Shown here piece by piece: positions 44,703 through 54,689 of a stretch of 64,000 nt of DNA. Source of the stretch: Paenibacillus tundrae (GTDB taxonomy: Bacteria > Bacillota > Bacilli > Paenibacillales > Paenibacillaceae); assembly GCF_030812775.1 (NCBI RefSeq), contig NZ_JAUSTI010000011.1:121670-185669 (forward strand). The letters are read 5' to 3'. How positions within the stretch are numbered: the first letter of the stretch is position 1; each line of letters starts with the position of its first letter. The translations under genes were made by a program, and so were the position numbers. The notes under the pieces are model-generated. The model made no database searches and was not told the DNA's origin. It saw only the letters and a list, made by a program, of their open reading frames with translations.

Positions 44703-47216
44703 ATGAAAACAGCAACAATACGAAGAGAAGATGTCGAGCTTCTGGCACCCGCAGGTGACTGGGACTGTATGCGTTCGGCAGTAGCTAACGGCGCAGACGC
44801 CATTTTCTTCGGAGTAGAAAAATTTAATGCACGCGCTCGCGCAAACAATTTCCGTATGGACGAGCTGCCAGAGATTATGGCGTTTTTGCACAGTTACGGC
44901 GTAAAAGGTTTTTTGACCTTTAATATATTGATTTTCGAAAATGAATTGGCAGATGCCAAAGAACTCATCGATGCTTGTGTGGATGCTGGCGTAGATGCGG
45001 TAATTGTACAGGATCTTGGTTTGGTCAAGTTGATCCGCGAAATCTCGCCGGACTTCCCAATCCATGGTTCAACGCAAATGACGATTACATCCCCGGAAGC
45101 GGTGGAATTTACGAAGCCGTTTGACATGGAACGTGTCGTGCTTGGACGTGAGAACAACTTGAAGCAGATCCAGAAGATCGGGGAACAGGCAAAATTGCCG
45201 ATGGAAGTGTTTGTCCATGGTGCGCTGTGTGTATCCTACTCGGGTCAATGTCTTACTTCTGAAATGTGGGGTGGACGTTCTGCGAACCGTGGGGAATGTG
45301 CACAGGCCTGCCGTTTGCCGTACGATCTGATGGTCGATGGTGAGCACAAACCGATGGGGGATGTGGCATATCTGCTGTCTCCTAAGGATCTGGCTGCGAT
45401 TGACTTGATGCCTGAACTGATTGAAGCAGGTGTAACTTCTTTCAAAATTGAAGGACGTCTCAAAACGCCTGAATATGTGGCGAATGTGGTAAGTAAATAT
45501 CGCAAAGCGATTGACCGGTATTTTGACGGAGATAACACACCGCCTAGTAAGGAAGAAGTTCGTGAACTGCAACAGAGTTTCTCTCGTGGATTCACACATG
45601 GCTTCCTTGATGGTACGAATAACAAGCAACTCGTAGATGGTACATTCCCGAAAAGCCGTGGTGTCTATCTTGGACGTGTGGATCAGGTGCTGCGTGATGG
45701 CGTCGTGCTGAAGCTCGATGCACCGGTGAAGCGTGGAGACGGAATTGTATTTGATGCCGGAGATCCAACGCAGAAGGAAGAAGGCGGACGTGTATATGAT
45801 GTACGTCGTAAAGGCGTAAAACTTGAAGGCGAAGCTGGAGAGGGCTGGGTTGTGGACATCGTGCCAGGCCGTAGTGATGTGGATCTGCGCCGTGTGAAGG
45901 TTGGCGACAAAGTATGGAAAACGAATGACCCTGCGCTGGATAAACGTCTGCGTCAGTCATTTGAGACAGATAAGCCATACCGTGTGTTCCCGGTAAATGT
46001 CAAAGTGATCGGCAGCCCGGGACAGCCGCTTAGTACGTGGTGGACAGATGTGCAGAAGGGCACAACAGTCCGTGTAGATTCCGAGATGGAATTGGATATT
46101 GCACAGAAACGCCCAATGACTTACGAATTGCTCGAAGAGCAGTTTGGACGTTTGGGTGGCACAGTGTTCCAACTGGAACAATTGGATGTCAACCTGCACG
46201 GTGACATCATCATCCCCATGCGCGAGCTAAACAATATTCGCCGTCAGGCGGTTGAACAGCTCGCAGGTGAGCGTCCTAAACCGCCCGTCTATGTGAAACG
46301 TGCGGTGGACGTATATGGCGATACGGTTAAACCAGCTTCGCCAGTTGCTCGCGGTCAAGCAGAACTGACTGCGCTCTGCCGTAGTCTGCCACAAGTAGAG
46401 GCAGCACTGGAAGCGGGTATTGAGATGATCTACGCTGATTTCGAGTTCATCAAACAGTTCCCGGCTGCTGTAGAGGCTGTTCGGACGGCTGGACGCAAAA
46501 TTGCCCTGGTAACTCCACGTATTCATATGCCTGGCGAGAACGGATACCACAACAACATCCTACGTCTGAAGCCGGATGCAGTACTGGTACGTAACACGGG
46601 TGCCCTATATTTCTATCTCCGTCATCGGATGGAGAATCCGGATGCGAAGCACCCGGAATTGATCGGTGATTTCTCATTGAACATTGCGAATCACAAGGCT
46701 GTTGAATTGTTCTTGGAAGCAGGTTGTGATGCGGTCACGCCTTCATATGACCTGAACATTCAGCAAATGGTTGACCTGCTGGGTCGCTCACGGACGGACA
46801 AGATGGAAGTGGTTATTCATCAGCATCTGCCGATGTTCCATACAGAACACTGCGTGTATTGTACGTTTATGAGTGAAGGCACGGACTATACGAACTGTGG
46901 ACGTCCATGTGAAGATTCCCGCGCATCTCTGCAGGATCGGATCGGTATGTCTCATCCCGTACGCGTGGATGAAGGTTGCCGTAATACCGTTTATAACGCA
47001 GTAGAGCAATCTGGTGCTGAATATCTAGCCAACTTCATGGATCTGGGCGTATCCCGTTACCGTGTAGAATTCCTAGAAGAAACACCTGAACAAGTACGTG
47101 AAGTTATTGATCTGTACAACCGTGCACTGCGCGGTGAGATCAGCGGCACGCAAGTTTGGAAAACGCTAAAAGCAACGAACCAACTCGGCGTAACGCGTGG
47201 TCAATTGGTGAAATAA
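44703..47216 (+). CDS. U32-family protein, RlhA-like (DUF3656)
   Basis: An 837-residue U32 peptidase-family protein. The family signature EVFVHGALCVSYSGQC is followed by further cysteines (RGECAQACRLPY), and the C-terminal part has a second Cys set (HCVYCTF, NCGRPCED). The middle (about 380-500) matches the DUF3656 insert seen in the long U32 form. Relatives RlhA and TrhP are not true proteases: they hydroxylate C2501 of 23S rRNA or modify tRNA U34 and need an Fe-S cluster and prephenate. A role in RNA hydroxylation is therefore likely. Start ATG 44703 has GGAGGATATAC upstream; an earlier ATG (44688) lacks one. Preceded by copy B of the MITE-like repeat. Confidence 0.85.
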   Translation: MKTATIRREDVELLAPAGDWDCMRSAVANGADAIFFGVEKFNARARANNFRMDELPEIMAFLHSYGVKGFLTFNILIFENELADAKELIDACVDAGVDAVIVQDLGLVKLIREISPDFPIHGSTQMTITSPEAVEFTKPFDMERVVLGRENNLKQIQKIGEQAKLPMEVFVHGALCVSYSGQCLTSEMWGGRSANRGECAQACRLPYDLMVDGEHKPMGDVAYLLSPKDLAAIDLMPELIEAGVTSFKIEGRLKTPEYVANVVSKYRKAIDRYFDGDNTPPSKEEVRELQQSFSRGFTHGFLDGTNNKQLVDGTFPKSRGVYLGRVDQVLRDGVVLKLDAPVKRGDGIVFDAGDPTQKEEGGRVYDVRRKGVKLEGEAGEGWVVDIVPGRSDVDLRRVKVGDKVWKTNDPALDKRLRQSFETDKPYRVFPVNVKVIGSPGQPLSTWWTDVQKGTTVRVDSEMELDIAQKRPMTYELLEEQFGRLGGTVFQLEQLDVNLHGDIIIPMRELNNIRRQAVEQLAGERPKPPVYVKRAVDVYGDTVKPASPVARGQAELTALCRSLPQVEAALEAGIEMIYADFEFIKQFPAAVEAVRTAGRKIALVTPRIHMPGENGYHNNILRLKPDAVLVRNTGALYFYLRHRMENPDAKHPELIGDFSLNIANHKAVELFLEAGCDAVTPSYDLNIQQMVDLLGRSRTDKMEVVIHQHLPMFHTEHCVYCTFMSEGTDYTNCGRPCEDSRASLQDRIGMSHPVRVDEGCRNTVYNAVEQSGAEYLANFMDLGVSRYRVEFLEETPEQVREVIDLYNRALRGEISGTQVWKTLKATNQLGVTRGQLVK

Positions 47217-47222
47217 GCTCAC

Positions 47223-47262
47223 AAACCCCAATCTCTGCCTTACGGAGCTCTTGGGGTTTTTT
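47223..47262 (+). terminator. Intrinsic terminator after the U32 gene
   Basis: AACCCCAA / TTGGGGTT arms with a 22-nt loop that can pair further, then six Ts. Confidence 0.85.
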
Positions 47263-47335
47263 CTATAAAATCGGAATAATCGTGACGGGGTAGTTGATGT
47301 CCATTATTCAGCATGAATAAGGAGGCGAAAGATCC

Positions 47336-50300
47336 GTGGCGCCATTCACAATCATGGATATTAAGTTGCTGTGCGGAGTCACGGCATTCAAGCAAGGCGA
47401 AGCCTACAATGAATCAGGAAGGGTCACGGGCCTCACTGCCAGTGAGGATAAAAGGCATTATGAAGCGCTGGTTCGCGGCACGCAGCGTTATAAAGTCACC
47501 GTTGACCTTGATGAGATGGGGGAGATTGTAGCCGACTGCAACTGTCCCAACGATACGAGCTATTATGACCAATGTAAACATGTCGCGGCTGTATTGCTGT
47601 CGATTCACCAATGGGGAGAGCAGCAGGAGCGTGAGTCCAGAAGCAATCTCCCTTCCAAAGTGGGTACATTCGTAGAAGAACGTGAGTGGGAACGTCCTGC
47701 TCCAGTTCATTTTGCTCAGGCAAGCCGTCCAAGCTCAGCTCCAGGATGGGGCAGGTCGGCAGATAAACCCTCCTATCGTACAGCAGATCAGATTTTGTCT
47801 ATGTTTGCCAAGGAACGCCATTACGTAGATGAGCATAGACGGCATCATACAGCACCTGTCACACGGTCTTCGCTGCGGGAAGAGTTACATGTGCAGTTTA
47901 TTTGCAAGCTGGTACAGGTGCATCAAGGGGGAGCCAAACTAGCTCTTGAACTGAAAGTTGGAGGCAAACGCCTGTACGTTGTTCAGAAGGTAAAGCAATT
48001 CCTGAACTGTATGGAGAAGGGCGAACCGATGTCGTTTACGAAGTTATTCCTTTATGATCCTTCCATGCATTATTTTAATACTCAGGATCAGGCTATTCTA
48101 TCGATGTTGATTCGAATGAGACAGAGTGAGGAAGCTTATCGTCAATCCATCTCTGGGTACCTGGGTGCTTCGGATGGAAGGGATATTCTCATTGCCCCAT
48201 TCGTCTGGAAGCCGCTGCTCGAATTGTTGCTTCAGGCGGATAGCCGAATGGAAGGCACGGGTTTTATTAATGGGCCACTGACCTTAGGTGAAGGTGTATT
48301 ACCTTTGTACTATCGTATCGCCCAGGGATCAGATGAAGGGTATCAGCTTGAAGTTTCTGGACTACGGGAACTGATTCTACTTCCTGCGTATGATGCTGCT
48401 GTCGTCGAAGGACAGTTGCATATGTTAGATGCAATGCAGATGCGGAGCTTAGAGGATCTAAGCAAGGCGCTCACTTCGTATGGCATTAAAGAAAGCATCG
48501 ACATTTCAGCGCAGCAGGTGGATGAGTTCGTACAGCATGTTGTGCCTGAGCTTCGTCTTCTTGGACATTTGTCTATTGATTCACAGGTGCGTGAGCAGAT
48601 TGCAGAGCCGGAACTTGCACCGAAGTTATATATCGACTTCTATCGAGAACGGATTACAGCACGTCTGGAATTTGATTATAGTGTCATGGTGATCAATCCA
48701 CTAGCAGAATATCTGATCGACGAGGATGAGAAGAAGATCATTCTCGTGCGTGATCGCCATGCGGAACGGAATCTGATTGATCGTTTGGATCACTCTTTTC
48801 TAGAGCGGGATGGAAGTGTGTGGACGAGTGAACGGGAAGATGCGATCTATGATGTTATGTATCATTTGCTTCCTGAACTTGAAGGTTTAGTAGATATTTA
48901 TATGCCACATGCTGTGAAAGCGATGATGCAATCCTATCCAACGCCTCCCAAAGTAAGAGCAGATCTAGGTAAAGGACTGGATTGGCTAGAAATTTCGTTT
49001 GAAATGGAAGGTATTGATGAGCTGGAGCTGCGAGAGATGATGCGTAGTATTGTGGAAAAGAAACCTTATTTCCGTTTACGCAGCGGCGTGTTTGTCTCGC
49101 TTGAAAATGAAGGGGCAGAGAGCTTTGCACGTCTAGCAGACTCGCTTGGTTTAGAGGCAGCTGACATGACGAACAGCCAGCTATCCTTGCCTGCGGTTCG
49201 GGCACTCCAACTGCCAGGGCGTGACGAAGTGTCCAACCATGTAAAATGGGGCGGCTCGTTACGACGTTTCCTGGATCATCTCCGCGATCCGGATGGTATG
49301 GATTTTGAGTTGCCTTCCGACCTAGGGCCTGTGCTGCGTGATTATCAGATTAGCGGGTACCAATGGCTTCGTACGCTTGCATTTTATCGGTTCGGGGGCA
49401 TATTGGCAGATGATATGGGACTTGGCAAAACGCTACAAAGTATTGCCTACATCACAGCATCACTTCAGGAGAAGCCTGAGTACAGCGATGACCGGGTAAC
49501 GAGCCTCCCTATAGATGATATGGGAGCAATTACGGATGGCGTATGGACTACCACACAGCAAGACGGACTGACCATCCGAACGCGGGCTACGCATCCCCCA
49601 GTGCTTGTTGTTGCCCCAGCCTCGTTAACCTATAACTGGGCGAATGAATTTACAAGATTTGCTCCACAGTTGCGTGTGTTAATTGCAGCAGGACACCGAG
49701 AAGAGCGAGCTTCGATGCTTGCGGATATGAATCAGGCAGACGTTATTGTGACGTCCTACCCATTACTGAGACGGGATTTAGACATGTACTTGGGCAGAAG
49801 TTTCCATACGCTTATTTTGGATGAAGCGCAGGCGATTAAGAATTCTTCGTCTCAAACAGCTCAAGCCGTCAAACAAATTCAAGCTCCGCGCCGCTTTGCG
49901 CTTACAGGCACGCCGGTGGAAAATTCACTGGATGAGCTGTGGTCGATCTTTGAAGCGATCTTCCCTGGTTTGTTTCCGAACTATCGGAGATTCCGTGACC
50001 TGCCTCCAGAACGGATTGCCCGAATGGTACGTCCGTTCATTCTCCGTCGCCTGAAGAAAGACGTACTTGAGGAGCTACCAGACCGAATTGAAACGGTACA
50101 GCGTTCCGAGCTGACGGCTGAACAGAAGAAACTCTATGTGGCTTATCTGGCTCAGCTTCAGGATGAAACGTCAAAAGATATGGAAGATGGCGGGTTTAAC
50201 AAGAACCGTATCAAGATATTGGCGGGTATTACTCGATTAAGACAGTTATGCTGTCATCCGGCGCTCTTTGTAGAAGGTTACCTGGGAGACTCGGGCAAAA

Positions 50301-50803
50301 TGGAACAGTTGCTAGAGACCGTGGAAGACTGTCTTGCTGCGGGTAAACGCATCCTTATATTCTCACAGTTTGCGAGTATGCTGAGCCTGATCCGGCAGAC
50401 ATTGGCGGCGCAGGGACGGGATTTGTTCTATCTCGATGGACAGACGCCTGCTGCCAGTCGTGTTGAAATGTGTCGGAGATTCAATGAAGGAGAAGGTGAA
50501 CTATTCCTTATCTCTTTAAAAGCAGGCGGCACAGGATTGAACTTAACCGGAGCGGATACCGTTATTTTATACGATCTGTGGTGGAACCCTGCGGTGGAGG
50601 AGCAAGCAATCGGTCGTGCTCACCGGATGGGACAGAAGCAAGTGGTACAAGTTATTCGTTTGATTACGGAGGGCACCATCGAGGAGAAAATTTTAGAGCT
50701 ACAGCAGCGTAAGAAAGACCTCATTGCAGAAGTGATCGAGCCGGGAGATGGTGGATCGACCACATTATCGGAACAAGATATTCGGGAACTTTTGATGGTA
50801 TAA
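47336..50803 (+). CDS. SNF2-family DNA-dependent ATPase with SWIM zinc finger
   Basis: An 1155-residue bacterial SNF2 protein. The SWIM finger at about 60-85 has the CxCx(n)CxH pattern (CNCPNDTSYYDQCKH). A long middle region of the SNF2-associated type follows. The helicase core has DDMGLGKT (motif I, about residue 697), DEAQAIKN (motif II, about 828), LTGTPVEN (motif III), GGTGLNLTGAD (motif V) and QAIGRAHRMGQ (motif VI). These act as DNA translocases that remodel protein-DNA complexes in replication or repair; the exact job is unknown. Start is GTG 47336 with AAGGAGGCGA upstream. No methylase, Drm or Dis genes adjoin it, so a DISARM-like defence unit is not supported. Confidence 0.88.
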   Translation: MAPFTIMDIKLLCGVTAFKQGEAYNESGRVTGLTASEDKRHYEALVRGTQRYKVTVDLDEMGEIVADCNCPNDTSYYDQCKHVAAVLLSIHQWGEQQERESRSNLPSKVGTFVEEREWERPAPVHFAQASRPSSAPGWGRSADKPSYRTADQILSMFAKERHYVDEHRRHHTAPVTRSSLREELHVQFICKLVQVHQGGAKLALELKVGGKRLYVVQKVKQFLNCMEKGEPMSFTKLFLYDPSMHYFNTQDQAILSMLIRMRQSEEAYRQSISGYLGASDGRDILIAPFVWKPLLELLLQADSRMEGTGFINGPLTLGEGVLPLYYRIAQGSDEGYQLEVSGLRELILLPAYDAAVVEGQLHMLDAMQMRSLEDLSKALTSYGIKESIDISAQQVDEFVQHVVPELRLLGHLSIDSQVREQIAEPELAPKLYIDFYRERITARLEFDYSVMVINPLAEYLIDEDEKKIILVRDRHAERNLIDRLDHSFLERDGSVWTSEREDAIYDVMYHLLPELEGLVDIYMPHAVKAMMQSYPTPPKVRADLGKGLDWLEISFEMEGIDELELREMMRSIVEKKPYFRLRSGVFVSLENEGAESFARLADSLGLEAADMTNSQLSLPAVRALQLPGRDEVSNHVKWGGSLRRFLDHLRDPDGMDFELPSDLGPVLRDYQISGYQWLRTLAFYRFGGILADDMGLGKTLQSIAYITASLQEKPEYSDDRVTSLPIDDMGAITDGVWTTTQQDGLTIRTRATHPPVLVVAPASLTYNWANEFTRFAPQLRVLIAAGHREERASMLADMNQADVIVTSYPLLRRDLDMYLGRSFHTLILDEAQAIKNSSSQTAQAVKQIQAPRRFALTGTPVENSLDELWSIFEAIFPGLFPNYRRFRDLPPERIARMVRPFILRRLKKDVLEELPDRIETVQRSELTAEQKKLYVAYLAQLQDETSKDMEDGGFNKNRIKILAGITRLRQLCCHPALFVEGYLGDSGKMEQLLETVEDCLAAGKRILIFSQFASMLSLIRQTLAAQGRDLFYLDGQTPAASRVEMCRRFNEGEGELFLISLKAGGTGLNLTGADTVILYDLWWNPAVEEQAIGRAHRMGQKQVVQVIRLITEGTIEEKILELQQRKKDLIAEVIEPGDGGSTTLSEQDIRELLMV

Positions 50804-50891
50804 TGGATTCCAATTACGTAGATATGTCCATTATTTTCATCCGTTTATATTATAATGTTCAAAATTTCTCGATCAGAGGGGTGGATTCAGC

Positions 50892-51776
50892 ATGCGTATA
50901 CGCAAAGCCATTATTCCTGCAGCCGGACTGGGTACCCGATTTCTCCCAGCCACAAAAGCAATGCCCAAAGAAATGCTGCCCATCGTGGATAAACCGACAA
51001 TCCAATACATTATTGAAGAAGCCGTGGCTTCAGGGATTGAAGATATCATTATCGTCACAGGTAAAGGTAAACGTGCTATTGAGGATCATTTTGATTCCTC
51101 CTTTGAACTAGAGCAGAACCTAGCAAGCAAACAAAAATGGGATCTGCTCGAACAGGTACGCAAACCTTCCGAGATGGCTGATATTCATTATATTCGTCAA
51201 AAGGAAGCCAAAGGTCTAGGGCATGCGATCTGGTGTGCTCGCAAGTTTATCGGCAACGAACCCTTTGCTGTCCTGCTGGGTGATGATATCGTGGAGTCCG
51301 AGCATCCTTGTCTGCAACAGATGATTGAAGTATATGACGAATTGCAGTCGCCTATCGTTGGTGTGCAGCCCGTAGGTTGGGATGAAGTATCTCGGTACGG
51401 GATTGTTGATGGGGAAGCCATTCCTCACTCCGAAGATCGAGTATTCCGTGCACATCGTTTAATCGAGAAGCCGAAGCGGGAAGACGCTCCTTCGAACCTG
51501 GCTATTATGGGGCGTTATATTTTAACGCCAGATATTTTCGAGATTCTGGGTCGTCAGTCTGTGGGGGTGGGGGGAGAAATTCAGCTCACTGATGCCCTGT
51601 CTCTACTGAACCATCAACGTCAGATTCTCGCCTATCATTTTGATGGTTTGCGTCACGATGTAGGAGAGAAGCTGGGCTTCATCGAGACAACACTTCATTA
51701 TGCAATGCAACGTCCTGACCTACGTGAGGATTTAATGAATTACATGGAGAAGATCGTGAATCAGCATAAAGCATAA
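50892..51776 (+). CDS. galU: UTP--glucose-1-phosphate uridylyltransferase
   Basis: Makes UDP-glucose for teichoic acids, glycolipids and capsule. The 294 residues include the nucleotide-binding loop AAGLGTRFLPATKAMPKEML, with the metal Asp in LLGDDIVE, and the C-terminal segment YHFDGLRHDVGEKLG of GalU/GtaB. RmlA-type thymidylyltransferases differ at these motifs, so it is not rfbA. GAGGGGTGG precedes the ATG. Its -10-like TATAAT at 50851-50856 has no clear -35. Separated from rfbCBD by a terminator and 269 bp. Confidence 0.95.
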   Translation: MRIRKAIIPAAGLGTRFLPATKAMPKEMLPIVDKPTIQYIIEEAVASGIEDIIIVTGKGKRAIEDHFDSSFELEQNLASKQKWDLLEQVRKPSEMADIHYIRQKEAKGLGHAIWCARKFIGNEPFAVLLGDDIVESEHPCLQQMIEVYDELQSPIVGVQPVGWDEVSRYGIVDGEAIPHSEDRVFRAHRLIEKPKREDAPSNLAIMGRYILTPDIFEILGRQSVGVGGEIQLTDALSLLNHQRQILAYHFDGLRHDVGEKLGFIETTLHYAMQRPDLREDLMNYMEKIVNQHKA

Positions 51777-51818
51777 AGAATGTATATTGTGTTTCCCCGT
51801 ATTACATCTATCATTTAA

Positions 51819-51871
51819 CTGATCTCTGATCTCTGATCTCTGATCTCTGATCTCTGATCTCTGATCTCTGA
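51819..51871 (+). repeat. CTGATCT heptanucleotide microsatellite
   Basis: Seven exact copies of CTGATCT (51819-51867) and a partial CTGA, between galU and its terminator. A 7-bp unit is prone to slippage. It is not in a gene. Confidence 0.95.
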
Positions 51872-51907
51872 GCCAAGCCAAAGACCATTCTGGCTTGGCT
51901 TTGTTTA
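51870..51907 (+). terminator. Intrinsic terminator after galU
   Basis: GAGCCAAGCCA / TGGCTTGGCTT, 10-nt loop, then TTGTTT. The remaining 51908-52045 is AT-rich and may hold the rfb promoter, but I cannot fix it. Confidence 0.75.
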
Positions 51908-52045
51908 TTCCCGTGTATGTAAAATGAACTCTTATTGAAACAAGAATATTCTATCTTGCGGGCCGATGAACAATCACACACCTGTTCTTCTACATATATA
52001 TAGTCAATATGAATAAACCCAGTAACATTATAACGGAGGGATACG

Positions 52046-52594
52046 ATGAAAGTAATTCCACTGTTTATGGACGGGGCGGTTATTTTGGAGCCTAAAGTGT
52101 ATGGCGATCATCGAGGTTATTTTATGGAGAGCTATAATGAGCAGCAGCTACACGAACAGGGGATCCATCATGTATTTGTGCAGGACAATCAATCCTTATC
52201 TGCGGAAGCAGGTGTTATCCGAGGGTTGCACTACCAGCTTCAACCTAAGGCTCAAACCAAGCTCGTGAGAGTACTATCTGGCGCAATCTATGACGTAATC
52301 GTCGATATTCGTCCATCCTCTAAGACGTTTGGTCAATGGAAAGGTTTTATACTCAGTGAGTACAATCAGCGTCAGCTCCTTGTTCCACAAGGGTTTGCAC
52401 ATGGTTTTTGTACCCTTGTTCCTAACGTACTGGTGTCTTATAAGGTAGATGAGTACTATTCGCCTACACATGATCGTGGTATTTTGTGGAATGATCCAGC
52501 GCTTGCAATCGATTGGCCAATAACGAATCCTGTGTTATCAGATAAGGATCAAAAACATCCCTGCTTGCAGGATGCCGAAGTAAACTTTGACTAA
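52046..52594 (+). CDS. rfbC: dTDP-4-dehydrorhamnose 3,5-epimerase
   Basis: A 182-residue cupin-fold epimerase (RmlC). It carries out the double epimerisation in dTDP-L-rhamnose synthesis. The core motif VIRGLHYQ with the catalytic His, the later FAHGF segment and the C-terminal WPI are present. CGGAGGG stands before the ATG. It opens a compact rfbC-rfbB-rfbD operon, 14 bp before rfbB. Product goes to surface rhamnan or S-layer glycans. Confidence 0.95.
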   Translation: MKVIPLFMDGAVILEPKVYGDHRGYFMESYNEQQLHEQGIHHVFVQDNQSLSAEAGVIRGLHYQLQPKAQTKLVRVLSGAIYDVIVDIRPSSKTFGQWKGFILSEYNQRQLLVPQGFAHGFCTLVPNVLVSYKVDEYYSPTHDRGILWNDPALAIDWPITNPVLSDKDQKHPCLQDAEVNFD

Positions 52595-52608
52595 AGGAGA
52601 GAGACACC

Positions 52609-53634
52609 ATGAAACTGCTCGTTACTGGGGGAGCTGGATTTATAGGCAGCAACTTTGTGATGTATATGCTTCGCACACATCCAGATTATGAGATCATCAA
52701 TGTGGATTCTTTAACGTATGCAGGAAATCTGGAGAATTTACAATCCATTGAATCTAATCCGCAGTATCGTTTTATCCACGCAGATATCACGAATGTAGAA
52801 CAGATGGAGCAGATCATATCGCAGGGCATCGACGTTGTCGTTAATTTCGCTGCCGAGTCTCATGTGGATCGCAGTATTGTATCACCTGATATTTTTGTTC
52901 GAACGAATGTACTAGGTACCCAGGTTCTACTTGATGCAGCGAAGAAATATCAGATCACCAAGTTTGTGCAAGTGTCTACGGATGAGGTATACGGTTCTCT
53001 TGGGGCGACTGGTTTGTTTACCGAAGAGACACCGCTGATGCCGAACAGTCCTTACTCTGCAAGTAAGGCTGGTGCAGATCTTTTGGTTAGAGCGTACCAT
53101 GAGACCTTCGGTCTGCCGGTGAATATTACGCGCTGCTCCAACAATTACGGTCCATTTCAATTCCCGGAGAAACTCATTCCGCTTATTATATCCCGTGCTT
53201 TGAATGATGAGACGGTTCCGATCTATGGTGACGGTTTGAATATACGCGACTGGCTTTATGTTGAGGATCATTGCAGTGCAATTGATCTGGTCATCCATCA
53301 CGGACGGGTGGGGGAAGTATACAACATTGGTGGTAATAACGAGCGTACCAATCTCTATATTGTAGAAACGATTCTCAAGCAGCTGGGCAAACCGACGAGT
53401 TTGATCCAATATGTACAAGATCGGCTAGGGCATGACCGGCGCTATGGAATAGATCCGACCAAATTGTCTACAGAGCTTGGCTGGCAGCCTAAGCATCATT
53501 TCGAAACTGGGATCAAAGAGACAATCCAATGGTATTTGGATAATAAAACATGGTGGACACGTATCCAATCGGGTGCCTATCAGAATGATGTGAAGGCTCA
53601 GGAAGGCAAGCAAATGAGTGAGCCAACCGAATGA
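52609..53634 (+). CDS. rfbB: dTDP-glucose 4,6-dehydratase
   Basis: A 341-residue short-chain-dehydrogenase enzyme that converts dTDP-glucose to the 4-keto-6-deoxy sugar. NAD-binding GGAGFIGSNF, the STDEVYGSL active-site stretch and the YSASKAGAD Tyr-Lys pair are intact. AGGAGAG lies upstream. The stop overlaps the next start as ATGA. The last 20 or so residues beyond the core are hydrophilic and slightly longer than in many RfbB. Confidence 0.96.
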   Translation: MKLLVTGGAGFIGSNFVMYMLRTHPDYEIINVDSLTYAGNLENLQSIESNPQYRFIHADITNVEQMEQIISQGIDVVVNFAAESHVDRSIVSPDIFVRTNVLGTQVLLDAAKKYQITKFVQVSTDEVYGSLGATGLFTEETPLMPNSPYSASKAGADLLVRAYHETFGLPVNITRCSNNYGPFQFPEKLIPLIISRALNDETVPIYGDGLNIRDWLYVEDHCSAIDLVIHHGRVGEVYNIGGNNERTNLYIVETILKQLGKPTSLIQYVQDRLGHDRRYGIDPTKLSTELGWQPKHHFETGIKETIQWYLDNKTWWTRIQSGAYQNDVKAQEGKQMSEPTE

Positions 53635-54515
53635 AATATAGAGTGATGGTAACGGGAGCAGCGGGTCAGTTAGGTCAAGATGTTGTACGGACGTTCCAGC
53701 GAGAGGGTCATCACGTGCTGGCATGTGATAGGGATCAGATGGACATCACGGATCAACAGCAATGTACCCAGACTATTATTTCGTTTAAACCTCACATGAT
53801 TATTCATTGCGCTGCCTATACCGCGGTGGATCAAGCTGAGACAGATGTAGGAACGGCTTATGCAGTAAATGCAACGGGAACTCGTAATATTGCAGTGGCA
53901 GCGGAAAAGGTGAAGGCCAAACTACTTTATATTAGTACAGACTATGTTTTTGATGGAACTTCCCGTGTGCCTTACCGAGAGTATGATGCAACCAATCCGC
54001 AAAGTGTGTATGGCCGATCGAAGCTAGCCGGGGAGCAGTTGGTGCAGAGTTTATGCTCACAATGGTTTATTGTGCGGACATCATGGGTGTTCGGAGTACA
54101 TGGTCATAATTTTGTGAAAACGATGTTGGAGCTCTTACAGAATCGTCCTGAGCTACAAGTGGTTCAAGATCAGATTGGATCACCCACGTACACTGTCGAT
54201 CTTGCTAATCTAGTGGGTGTTCTCGCTCTAAGTGAAAAGTATGGCATTTATCATGTTTCGAATACAGGAACGTGTACATGGTATGAATTCGCCAAGGCGA
54301 TTGCGGAAGAAGCAGGGAAGCATGGTGATTTTCATCTTAAGGCTACACTAATACCGTGTTCCACGGAGAAGTTCCCCCGACCAGCCCCTCGTCCCTCCTA
54401 TTCTGTAATGGATCATCTGGCGCTCCGGACGAACCGTTTGCCATTACTCAGACCTTGGAGAGAGGCCTTAGTTGCTTTTTTACAAGAGTTAAAAGATGTA
54501 CAGAAGAATGGATAG
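53631..54515 (+). CDS. rfbD: dTDP-4-dehydrorhamnose reductase
   Basis: A 294-residue reductase that completes dTDP-L-rhamnose with NAD(P)H. Visible: GAAGQLGQDV nucleotide loop, STDYVFDG and YGRSKLAGE (catalytic Tyr-Lys), and IVRTSWVFG. Coupled to rfbB by a 4-bp overlap. Followed by a terminator at 54541-54563, so the operon ends here; no rfbA is present. Confidence 0.95.
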   Translation: MKYRVMVTGAAGQLGQDVVRTFQREGHHVLACDRDQMDITDQQQCTQTIISFKPHMIIHCAAYTAVDQAETDVGTAYAVNATGTRNIAVAAEKVKAKLLYISTDYVFDGTSRVPYREYDATNPQSVYGRSKLAGEQLVQSLCSQWFIVRTSWVFGVHGHNFVKTMLELLQNRPELQVVQDQIGSPTYTVDLANLVGVLALSEKYGIYHVSNTGTCTWYEFAKAIAEEAGKHGDFHLKATLIPCSTEKFPRPAPRPSYSVMDHLALRTNRLPLLRPWREALVAFLQELKDVQKNG

Positions 54516-54540
54516 CTCAGCCACATTCCTTCATTTAACA

Positions 54541-54563
54541 GTCGCCTATGGGCGGCTTTTTTG
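54541..54563 (+). terminator. Intrinsic terminator after rfbD
   Basis: GTCGCC and GGGCGGC arms with a short loop, then six Ts. Confidence 0.8.
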
Positions 54564-54689
54564 TTTGATACCTCTCATATCAGGGTAGTTAGTTACCAAA
54601 AAGCAATTGTGCATCCGCGTGATGCGCGCAATCCTAATCAAACTGCTCAATCTTCTATACTATCACTCACTTAAGGAAGTGAATGCCTT

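Noticed and set aside
47336..50803. DISARM- or other SNF2-based defence island
   Set aside because: The helicase is next to galU and a U32 gene; no methylase, phospholipase D or other defence genes are present.
50892..51776. rfbA (glucose-1-phosphate thymidylyltransferase)
   Set aside because: Motifs AAGLGTRFLPATK and the C-terminal segment are GalU type.
51819..51871. CRISPR-like short repeat
   Set aside because: It is a 7-bp microsatellite with no spacers.
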